Shown piece by piece: positions 6,712 to 13,388 of a DNA stretch of 17,933 nucleotides. This stretch comes from Draconibacterium orientale (GTDB lineage Bacteria; Bacteroidota; Bacteroidia; Bacteroidales; UBA12170). Made by a program: the position numbers and the translations under genes. Within the stretch, counting starts at the first letter, position 1. Each line of letters begins with the position of its first letter. A model generated the notes under the pieces. That model saw only the letters and a program-made list of their open reading frames with translations. It searched no databases and was not told where the DNA came from. The DNA lies in the NCBI GenBank assembly GCA_020718315.1, contig DYSK01000032.1, positions 1-17,933 of the forward strand, written 5' to 3'.

Positions 6712-7621
6712 CAATCTAGAATATCTGAACAATTGTCCTATTTGTAAATCTACTGCTTTCGATAAGCATTTGGAATTGACAGATCATTTTTTAAGCAAGG
6801 AATCTTTCGTTATTGTAAAATGTCAAGCGTGTGGTTTTAGATTCACTAATCCGCGACCGCCAAAAAATATTATTTCTAAATATTATAAATCGGAACAATA
6901 CATTTCGCATTCCAACAAAAAGACCGATATCTTCTCGGTGATATATCAAATTGCTCGGCGCTTAAATTTGCAATCAAAATACAATATTATTAAGAGGCAT
7001 GTTTCTAGGACTGAAAAAGATTCGCTAAACGTATTGGATATTGGTGCCGGAACAGGCCATTTTTTGCATTTTTTGCAAAAGCGGAATTGGAATGTTTTTG
7101 GAGTAGAACCCGACGCGAATGCTTGTCGCGAAGCCAAGAAACAATTTGAGTTAAATCTTCTTCCAGAAGCTGCGCTTTCAGGGCTTAATGCCAACTCCTA
7201 TGATGTGATAAGTATGTGGCATGTTTTGGAACATGTACACAATTTGAACAATAGGATGGAAGAAGTGCAGAATTTGCTCAAAAAATCGGGCGTTTTTATT
7301 TTAGCTTTACCCAATCCCGATTCTTTCGATGCCAAATATTATGTTAACTTATGGGCAGCATATGATGTGCCTCGACATCTATACCATTTTACAAAAAACG
7401 ATGTTCTAAACTTAGCAACTAAACATAATTTTAGCATTGAAAAAATCTATACAATGCCTTTGGATGCTTTTTATGTTTCGATACTTTCTGAAAAATACCG
7501 CGCCAATCGTTTGGGTTTTTTCAGGGCGCTGCTCAATGGAATTCGATCCAATTTGTCCTACAGCTCCAAAAATCCCAATTCCTCTAGCTTGATCTACATT
7601 TTGCGTACAAAATCGGCCTAA
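6704..7621 (+). CDS. Zinc-ribbon class I SAM-dependent methyltransferase
   Basis: The 305-residue protein starts with a probable zinc ribbon (CPIC at 11-14 and CQACG at 40-44; ligands C11, C14, C40, C43). A Rossmann-fold methyltransferase follows: motif I LDIGAGTGHF (111-120), an acidic motif II residue in VFGVEPD (132-137) and WHVLEHV (172-178). The C-terminal part (YDVPRHLYHF and onwards) is typical of UbiG/Methyltransf_11-like enzymes acting on small molecules or glycans; the substrate cannot be deduced. The only available start is GTG 6704, since the upstream frame carries no other start before the mnmG stop. It is in the same frame as mnmG, separated by TAA plus five codons. Most likely co-transcribed with mnmG. 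Confidence 0.85.
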   Translation: MEHNLEYLNNCPICKSTAFDKHLELTDHFLSKESFVIVKCQACGFRFTNPRPPKNIISKYYKSEQYISHSNKKTDIFSVIYQIARRLNLQSKYNIIKRHVSRTEKDSLNVLDIGAGTGHFLHFLQKRNWNVFGVEPDANACREAKKQFELNLLPEAALSGLNANSYDVISMWHVLEHVHNLNNRMEEVQNLLKKSGVFILALPNPDSFDAKYYVNLWAAYDVPRHLYHFTKNDVLNLATKHNFSIEKIYTMPLDAFYVSILSEKYRANRLGFFRALLNGIRSNLSYSSKNPNSSSLIYILRTKSA

Positions 7622-7653
7622 ATTTCAATTTTAACGAACGTTTGTAGCTCTCT

Positions 7654-7687
7654 CGCGGTTTATGTCAAATTTGAGGTAAAAGCCGCG
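7654..7687 (+). terminator. Possible weak terminator hairpin after the methyltransferase gene
   Basis: The arms CGCGGTTTA (7654-7662) and TAAAAGCCGCG (7677-7687) pair with one bulged base and a GU pair around a 14-nt loop. Only a short T run (CATTTT) follows, so it is at best a weak intrinsic terminator. Confidence 0.3.
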
Positions 7688-7781
7688 CATTTTAAAACTA
7701 ATTATAATGCATTGATAATTTGGTGTATAGAATAGTTTCGTTTCCTTTTGGTGCAATTTTGTAGGCAATGCGGCTCAAATG

Positions 7782-7812
7782 TTTGTAGTTTGACCGAATT
7801 GTATTTCCTTTG
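7782..7812 (+). promoter_or_regulatory. Bacteroidota-type promoter for the FNR-like gene
   Basis: A -33 TTTG at 7782-7785 is followed, after a 19-bp spacer, by TTCCTTTG at 7805-7812, which differs from TAnnTTTG at one position. Predicted transcription starts near 7819, giving a leader of about 20 nt before ATG 7842. It is the only two-element promoter I could place in the window. Confidence 0.5.
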
Positions 7813-7841
7813 CATTAATTTAGAATAAATACAAATAAGCT

Positions 7842-8483
7842 ATGCTTCACAAAATTCAAAGCATTCGAAATTTAACCGACTCCACTTACATCATTCGTTT
7901 AGACAGAAATAATTTTGATTTTCGTGCGGGTCAATATCTAAGTTTAGGTATTCCGAACGATATTAATATGCGTGAATATTCAATTTATAGCGGAGTGAAC
8001 GAACCTTTTTTGGAGGTTTTAATCAAAGAAATCAAACAGGGCGATGTTTCAGTACTATTAAAAAAGGCGCATCCCGGTCAAGCTTTGCATGTGAGTGGAC
8101 CGTATGGTTTCTTTACTCTACCCGATCCGGATGTGCATGAGAAGAAATTTCTTTTTTTAGCAAGCGGAACGGGGATTTCGCCTTTTCACAGTTTTGTAAA
8201 ATCTTATCCGTCTTTAGATTATAAAATAATACATGGAATACGCTATAAATCAGAATCATACGAAAAGGAATCGTATTCAGCGGGTAATTATTTTGCGGCT
8301 GTAAGTCAGGATAACAAAGCCAAAATCAAAGGAAGACTCACCGAGTATCTCAAAACGCTGACGTTGGAGCCGTCCACCTTGTGTTATTTGTGTGGAAATG
8401 TTGATATGATTCACGACGCTTACGAAATTCTTCAGTCAAAAGGAATTCCCGTCGATCAAATTCATTCAGAGGTTTATTTTTAG
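7842..8483 (+). CDS. Ferredoxin-NADP reductase-like flavoprotein oxidoreductase
   Basis: A 213-residue single-chain FAD/NAD(P)H oxidoreductase. The FAD-binding beta barrel carries REYSIYSG (44-51, the RxYS flavin motif) and SGPYGFF (85-91). The nucleotide-binding half carries ASGTGISPF (107-115) and CGNVDMI (184-190), and the chain ends EVYF, with the terminal aromatic that stacks on the flavin in this family. Such proteins pass electrons between NAD(P)H and ferredoxin, flavodoxin or an oxygenase. There is no fused ferredoxin or globin domain and no obvious redox partner next to it. It is short compared with classic plant-type FNR (about 250-300 residues) but close to compact bacterial members. 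It has its own upstream promoter. The physiological partner is unknown. Confidence 0.85.
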   Translation: MLHKIQSIRNLTDSTYIIRLDRNNFDFRAGQYLSLGIPNDINMREYSIYSGVNEPFLEVLIKEIKQGDVSVLLKKAHPGQALHVSGPYGFFTLPDPDVHEKKFLFLASGTGISPFHSFVKSYPSLDYKIIHGIRYKSESYEKESYSAGNYFAAVSQDNKAKIKGRLTEYLKTLTLEPSTLCYLCGNVDMIHDAYEILQSKGIPVDQIHSEVYF

Positions 8484-8545
8484 CCAAAGCTTCAGCAAAA
8501 ATCCTTTTTAAACAATTGGTGACGAATGCAATTCCGGCAAATTTC

Positions 8546-8553
8546 TATATTTG
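8546..8553 (+). promoter_or_regulatory. -7 promoter element upstream of the dehydratase gene
   Basis: TATATTTG is a perfect TAnnTTTG match. Initiation would be near 8560, leaving a leader of about 75 nt before ATG 8635. It covers the in-frame TTG at 8551 and so argues against that codon as the start. No -33 TTTG is seen at 19 bp. Confidence 0.4.
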
Positions 8554-8634
8554 CTAAAATTCGTTTTTATGTCAGGAAGTCTTTTCTGTGCTTTAAAATA
8601 TACTGAATATCAACACAATAAACAAAATATAAAG

Positions 8635-10416
8635 ATGGGAAGTACTTTTGTAGAAAAAATATTTGGCGCTCCTTGTGGCAGCATTCTGTTCAAAAAACCC
8701 GATTTGGTGCTCACCCACGACAATACTTCGAGCATTTACAATACTTTTAAGAAAATGAATGGAGAAAAAGTGGCTGATGCTAACCAACAATTGATTGTAT
8801 TGGATCACAACGCTCCGCCCACCAATGCAAAATTGGCCAACGATTATCAAAAAATAAGAAATATTGTTCAAGAACAAGGAATTAAGAAATTTCACGATGC
8901 CGGAAAGGGAATTTGCCATCAAATTATGGCCGATTATGCTAAGCCAGGAATGATCATTGTTGGTTCCGACAGTCATACCTGCACTGCTGGTGCTTTCAAT
9001 GCTTTTGCAGCAGGTATTGATAGAACGGAAGCTGCTGGACTTTGGAAGCAGGGCGAAACATGGTTTCGCGTTCCCGAGACTATTAAAATCAATTTAAAAG
9101 GGAAATTTGCAGAAGGTGTTTACGCCAAAGATCTTTCGCTTTGGATTATCGGAATGATTGGTAGTAGCGGTGCCGACTATATGTCGATAGAATTTCACGG
9201 AGATGGTGTAAAAACCTTAAGTATTTCCGAAAGGATGACCATCTGCAATTTAGCTTCTGAAATGGGAGCTAAGAATGCTGTTTTTCCTTACGACGAGGTT
9301 TTGGAAAGCTATTTAGGCGAAGAGGCAACTTCTGTTTGGGCCGATCCTAATGCGCATTATGCTAGGGAAATAGATATCGATTTATCATCACTTTTCCCGG
9401 TGGTGGCTATTCCTCATCAGGTAGAAAACGTTAAAGCACTCAGCGAAGTAGTTGGCATTCCTATTCATCAGGCAATGGTGGGAACGTGTACAAACGGTCG
9501 TTATGATGATTTAGAAGAAGCAGCAAAAGTACTGAAAGGCAAGAAATTGCCGGATGGTTTTCAGATGTTGATCGTTCCGGCTTCACAAAAAATTTACTTA
9601 GAAGCCCTTAGAAATGGACTGATAGAGATTTTTATGGAAGCAGGTGCGCATGTTTTAGCCTCATCATGTGGTCCTTGTCTGGGAACCGGACAAGGAATTC
9701 CGGCCGACGGTTACAATGTTATCAGCACTGCAAATAGGAACTTTAAAGGCAGAATGGGAAACAATAACTCATCCATTTATCTTGCTTCTCCGGCAGTTGT
9801 TGCGCATTCGGCACTTGCTGGACGCATTGTTGATTTAAGAGGTTTAAATGCTACCGACGACCATTTTCCTTATACTTTGGAAGCAGGTTCAACAATTGAT
9901 ATTGCAGCGGATGACGATCGTTACCAACACGGGATTTGGAATTATTCGGATGCAGACAATTTAAACACCGATCAGATGTTTGCCGGAAATTTGACCTACA
10001 ACATCAACAGTTCCGATGCAGAAGCTATTTTACCTTATTTATTCGAAGGATTTGATAAAAATTTTGCAAAACGCGTAAAACCAGACGATATAATTGTTGC
10101 CGGTGCCAATTTTGGTTGTGGAAGTTCGCGTGAACATCCTTCAGTAGGATTAAGTTTTGCCGGTATTCAGGCCATCATAGTCAAATCTGTAAATCGAATA
10201 TTTTACCGTTCATCGGTGAATCAAGGATTGCCAATTATTATTTTACCAGAGGCCGTAGAGGCATATAAAACGGGCGATAGTTTGAGCATTTCGATGGAAA
10301 AGGGCGAAGTAAAAATAAATGAAATAATTTTCCCTTTCGCGCCATTGCCGGATAAGCTGATGAAAATATTTTCGTCCAAAGGATTGGTGAATTTTATTTT
10401 AGCACAAGAGAAATAA
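8635..10416 (+). CDS. Single-chain aconitase/isopropylmalate-dehydratase family hydro-lyase
   Basis: This 593-residue protein joins the large catalytic module and the small swivel module of the aconitase superfamily. The 4Fe-4S ligands are visible as C285 (VGTCTNGRY) and C345/C348 (SSCGPCLGTG). SDSHTCTAGAF (111-121) and NAFAAGIDRTE are family signatures. The swivel domain (about 450-593) carries the substrate loop GCGSSREHP (494-502). Such enzymes isomerise hydroxy-acids via dehydration and rehydration. It is shorter than AcnA/AcnB (about 860-890 residues); overall phrasing such as LSISERMTICNLASEMGAKN is LeuC-like, so substrate may be citrate, isopropylmalate or a relative. ATG 8635 was preferred to ATG 8569 and TTG 8551 because family members begin near FVEKI. 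No leu or TCA-cycle genes are adjacent. Confidence 0.85.
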   Translation: MGSTFVEKIFGAPCGSILFKKPDLVLTHDNTSSIYNTFKKMNGEKVADANQQLIVLDHNAPPTNAKLANDYQKIRNIVQEQGIKKFHDAGKGICHQIMADYAKPGMIIVGSDSHTCTAGAFNAFAAGIDRTEAAGLWKQGETWFRVPETIKINLKGKFAEGVYAKDLSLWIIGMIGSSGADYMSIEFHGDGVKTLSISERMTICNLASEMGAKNAVFPYDEVLESYLGEEATSVWADPNAHYAREIDIDLSSLFPVVAIPHQVENVKALSEVVGIPIHQAMVGTCTNGRYDDLEEAAKVLKGKKLPDGFQMLIVPASQKIYLEALRNGLIEIFMEAGAHVLASSCGPCLGTGQGIPADGYNVISTANRNFKGRMGNNNSSIYLASPAVVAHSALAGRIVDLRGLNATDDHFPYTLEAGSTIDIAADDDRYQHGIWNYSDADNLNTDQMFAGNLTYNINSSDAEAILPYLFEGFDKNFAKRVKPDDIIVAGANFGCGSSREHPSVGLSFAGIQAIIVKSVNRIFYRSSVNQGLPIIILPEAVEAYKTGDSLSISMEKGEVKINEIIFPFAPLPDKLMKIFSSKGLVNFILAQEK

Positions 10417-10444
10417 AAAATGGCGCTTTTGGCGCCATTTTTTT
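10417..10444. terminator. Bidirectional rho-independent terminator between convergent genes
   Basis: TGGCGC (10421-10426) pairs with GCGCCA (10432-10437) around a 5-nt loop. An A run (10417-10420) lies on the left and a T run (10438-10444) on the right, so the hairpin can terminate transcription in both directions. It sits directly after the dehydratase stop and touches the ppa stop. Confidence 0.9.
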
Positions 10445-11120
10445 AATAATCAGAGAGCAGTGTTTTTAGATTTTTAAATCGGTTTTGATAGTCTTCCATG
10501 GAACGCTCAATCACTTCGCGGGCTTCCTCGGCGCCGTAAGTGTGGGTAATTTCCACTTGGGCTTTTCCTGCTTTTCCTGGCAAATCTTTATACGTTAAAA
10601 AATAATGTTTCAATCGTTCGATAATCAATTCCGGTGCATCTCCAATATCTTTAAAACCACCGTAAACCACATCACCAGCTAAAACAGCAATTATTTTGTC
10701 GTCGGCTTCGTTTCCGTCGAGCATTCGGAAACCGCCAATGGGAATGGCGCGCACCAATATATCGCCATGCGTAATTTCTTTTTCTGTCATCACGCAAATA
10801 TCGATAGGGTCTTTATCGCCGGTGATTTCCGGTCTTCCTGTTTTTTCGCGACAAAATTCGGCTACTTTTTCGGCAGAATAAGACTGTGGAATAAATCCAT
10901 AGAGTGCCGGAACGGTATTGCTGTACTTTTGCGGCCTGTCTAGGCGCAAATAACCAGATTCTTTATCTACTTCGTATTTCACGGTATCGGTAGGGACCAT
11001 TTCGATATAACATGTAATTAGATTTGGAGCATCTTTTCCAATATCCACGCCGTGCCAAGGGTGTGATTTATAGCGCAAGCCCATTAGGCGGCCTATGGGA
11101 TCCATTAAAGAATTGTTCAT
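10443..11120 (-). CDS. ppa: Inorganic pyrophosphatase, family I
   Basis: This cytoplasmic enzyme hydrolyses pyrophosphate to two phosphates and so drives biosynthetic reactions. The 225-residue chain has the family signature GDKDPIDICVM (101-111; metal ligands D102, D104 and D107) and DGNEADDKIIAVL (135-147). Conserved KYEVDKESGYLRLDR and YGFIPQSY supply other active-site residues. It is somewhat longer than E. coli Ppa (176 residues), with an N-terminal extension of about 30 residues and a longer C-terminus. It lies 56 nt downstream of kbl on the same strand with no hairpin between them, so co-transcription is possible. Its 3' end abuts the shared terminator. Confidence 0.95.
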   Translation of the reverse strand: MNNSLMDPIGRLMGLRYKSHPWHGVDIGKDAPNLITCYIEMVPTDTVKYEVDKESGYLRLDRPQKYSNTVPALYGFIPQSYSAEKVAEFCREKTGRPEITGDKDPIDICVMTEKEITHGDILVRAIPIGGFRMLDGNEADDKIIAVLAGDVVYGGFKDIGDAPELIIERLKHYFLTYKDLPGKAGKAQVEITHTYGAEEAREVIERSMEDYQNRFKNLKTLLSDY

Positions 11121-11176
11121 ATTTTGTGGGTTTGTTTGAATTTGTTAATAGAATGAAAACGATATCAATGTATGAA

Positions 11177-12367
11177 TTATTTAATAACACCAAGCTCTTT
11201 TCCGACTTTGCTAAAGGCCGCAATTGCTTTATCTAGATGTTCCAATTCGTGGGCTGCAGAAAGTTGCACGCGAATACGCGCTTCGCCTTTTGGAACAACA
11301 GGAAAATAAAATCCAATCACATAAACACCTTCGTCGAGCAATTTGGCAGCAAACTGTTGTGATAATTTTGCATCGTAAAGCATTACGGCGGCAATGGCCG
11401 ATTTGGTGGGTTTAATGTCAAATCCGGCTACCAACATTTTTTCCATAAAATAATCGGTATTGCGATGCAATTTATCTTGAAGTTCGGTGGTTTCGGCCAT
11501 CATTTCGAACATTTTAATTCCGGCATTTACAACCATTGGTGGTAAAGAGTTCGAAAATAAATACGGACGAGAGCGTTGGCGCAACATATCAATGATTTCT
11601 TTTTTGCCGGTGGTAAAACCGCCTACTGCGCCACCAAAAGCTTTCCCTAAAGTGCCGGTAATAATTTCGGCTTTTCCTCTTACATCAAACAATTCGGTAA
11701 CGCCGCGCCCCGATTTTCCAACCACGCCTGCCGAGTGACTCTCGTCAATCATTACCATGGCGTCATATTTAGTCGCTAATGCAATAATTTTGTCCATGGG
11801 CGCTACATTGCCATCCATCGAAAAAACACCGTCAGTAACAACCAACCGAAAGCGGTTTTTTTGTGCTTCGATCAGTTTTTCTTCCAATTCTTCCATATTT
11901 GCATTTGCATAGCGATAACGATTGGCTTTACACAAACGAACGCCATCAATGATGGAAGCATGGTTCAACGAATCTGAGATAATGGCATCGTAATCGCCCA
12001 AAAGTGGTTCAAAAACGCCACCGTTCGCGTCGAAAGCCGCTGCATACAAAATGGTGTCTTCGGTGCCAAAAAACGCAGCTATTTTTTGTTCCAGCTGTTT
12101 GTGTAAATCTTGTGTTCCACATATAAAACGCACCGACGACATACCATAACCACGAGTGTCTAATGCTTCTTTTGCCGCCACAATCAATTTGGGATTGTTG
12201 GACAGTCCAAGGTAATTATTGGCACAGAAATTTAAAACTTCTTGTCCTGTAGAAACCCGAATAGACGCGCCTTGTGGACTTGTGATGATACGTTCTTCTT
12301 TGAATAAGCCGGCTTCTTTTATCTGACTAAGCTCTTGATTTAGAAAAGATTGAAATTTGGTGTACAT
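11177..12367 (-). CDS. kbl: 2-amino-3-ketobutyrate CoA ligase (glycine C-acetyltransferase)
   Basis: This PLP enzyme of the alpha-oxoamine synthase family cleaves 2-amino-3-ketobutyrate with CoA to glycine and acetyl-CoA, the second step of threonine breakdown. The Schiff-base lysine is K242 in TGTLGKAFGG; SLNHASIIDG (H136) and MIDESHSAG (D208, H211) contact PLP. The length of 396 residues matches Kbl (about 398). Family relatives BioF, HemA-type ALAS and serine palmitoyltransferase are alternatives, but ANNYLGLSNNP, SSVRFICGTQDLHKQLE and the ending with RIRVQLSAAHELEHLDKA favour Kbl. No threonine dehydrogenase gene is in the window. A perfect -7 element lies 26 bp upstream. Confidence 0.9.
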   Translation of the reverse strand: MYTKFQSFLNQELSQIKEAGLFKEERIITSPQGASIRVSTGQEVLNFCANNYLGLSNNPKLIVAAKEALDTRGYGMSSVRFICGTQDLHKQLEQKIAAFFGTEDTILYAAAFDANGGVFEPLLGDYDAIISDSLNHASIIDGVRLCKANRYRYANANMEELEEKLIEAQKNRFRLVVTDGVFSMDGNVAPMDKIIALATKYDAMVMIDESHSAGVVGKSGRGVTELFDVRGKAEIITGTLGKAFGGAVGGFTTGKKEIIDMLRQRSRPYLFSNSLPPMVVNAGIKMFEMMAETTELQDKLHRNTDYFMEKMLVAGFDIKPTKSAIAAVMLYDAKLSQQFAAKLLDEGVYVIGFYFPVVPKGEARIRVQLSAAHELEHLDKAIAAFSKVGKELGVIK

Positions 12368-12392
12368 GAATATCTAATTTTATGTTTGTTTA

Positions 12393-12400
12393 CAAAAGTA
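12393..12400 (-). promoter_or_regulatory. -7 promoter element upstream of kbl
   Basis: On the minus strand this reads TACTTTTG, a perfect TAnnTTTG match, giving a leader of about 20 nt before ATG 12367. No good -33 TTTG is found at the normal distance. Confidence 0.4.
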
Positions 12401-12434
12401 TAATTTTTAATTCGCAGGTGGGTAAATTTAGGAA

Positions 12435-13367
12435 TTATATCCCTGTTGTATTCAAATTTCCGAGGCTAATGGTGATTAAACGTTTTTTATCTGCAGCGGC
12501 GTCGGAAGTGATGTTTAAACTAACCTGCAGATGCAAGTTATAAATACTCATACTCACTTCTTTAGTAAATATTTGACCAATTTTGGAAATATCGGAATTG
12601 ATAATTCCTTTGTCGCGCGAAAACACAGGGCCTAAAATCTCGTTTTCGCCCTCTTCGATAAATTTAGTATCGTAATCTTGGAAATGATATATGTTTGCAA
12701 CATCGTAGATGGTATAAACTTGCAGGTTTTCGATGCCGTCGATATTGGTCAGAAACCAATTGTACGTATTTTCATCGAGCAAGCATCTATTTAGCCCATC
12801 TTTTTCAAGGATTCTTGCATTGTTGATGATGGCGCTCCCGTAAAAATTGTCGTCGAAAGTGAATAGCGTATCGTAGGTTATGGCATACCGAAGGCTGATA
12901 GCACCAATTATTTTTCGCAGTTTTGGAAAGAGATGAAAAGAGTTGTAGGCACGAACTACGATTTCAAAATTAATCACAAAGATAAGTGCGTGCATGGGAG
13001 AGTCGAGAATCAAATAGCCACCATCTCCAGTACTGATAAACGAATGTTCAATCTTTTTAGCATCGTATTTTTGAAAAACAAATTGATTCGACTGAAGACA
13101 AAGTTTAATGGTCTTGGTAAAGAAGATTTTAAAAAGTGTTGGAATAAGGGTTTGTTCCAGATGTTTGAACATCCCATATCGATAAATATCGATGCCCAAA
13201 ACAGATTTTCGCCACAAATTTTTCGGGTCGATGTAAGTGGCCAAAGCAAGATACAGATCTTCGCTATCCGGTACAATATTCGTTTTTTCGTAAACAGATT
13301 CTTTGTCTTTTTCGCGAAGAATTTCGAGGATTTTTTCGTAATTCAGTTCTTTTATTGTCTGTTTCAT
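12435..13367 (-). CDS. Unrecognised protein resembling a divergent class III nucleotide cyclase
   Basis: I do not recognise a named family for this 310-residue soluble protein, but the middle reads like a class III nucleotidyl cyclase domain (about 55-230). VLGIDIYRY (D60) resembles the first metal-binding aspartate. STGDGGYLIL (D115) resembles the IGDG strand with the second. FYGSAIINNARIL (G177, R185) resembles the G-D-T-V-N-x-A-A-R segment with the catalytic arginine. Spacing from D115 to R185 (70 residues) is close to that in known cyclases. Against activity, the purine-specifying Lys is I111, the specifying Asp is N174, and the transition-state Asn is I181. Residues 1-50 are helical and 235-310 form an extra beta-rich tail. 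It begins 21 nt after the dnaG stop, so it is probably co-transcribed with primase. ATG 13367 is the start. Confidence 0.6.
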   Translation of the reverse strand: MKQTIKELNYEKILEILREKDKESVYEKTNIVPDSEDLYLALATYIDPKNLWRKSVLGIDIYRYGMFKHLEQTLIPTLFKIFFTKTIKLCLQSNQFVFQKYDAKKIEHSFISTGDGGYLILDSPMHALIFVINFEIVVRAYNSFHLFPKLRKIIGAISLRYAITYDTLFTFDDNFYGSAIINNARILEKDGLNRCLLDENTYNWFLTNIDGIENLQVYTIYDVANIYHFQDYDTKFIEEGENEILGPVFSRDKGIINSDISKIGQIFTKEVSMSIYNLHLQVSLNITSDAAADKKRLITISLGNLNTTGI

Positions 13368-13388
13368 AGCTGAAAAAATTGTTTACAT

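Noticed and set aside
12933..13373. 146-residue plus-strand open frame opposite the cyclase-like gene
   Set aside because: It is fully antisense to a frame with better protein character and shows no recognisable motif; its composition is rich in Phe, Lys and Asn as expected for a shadow frame.
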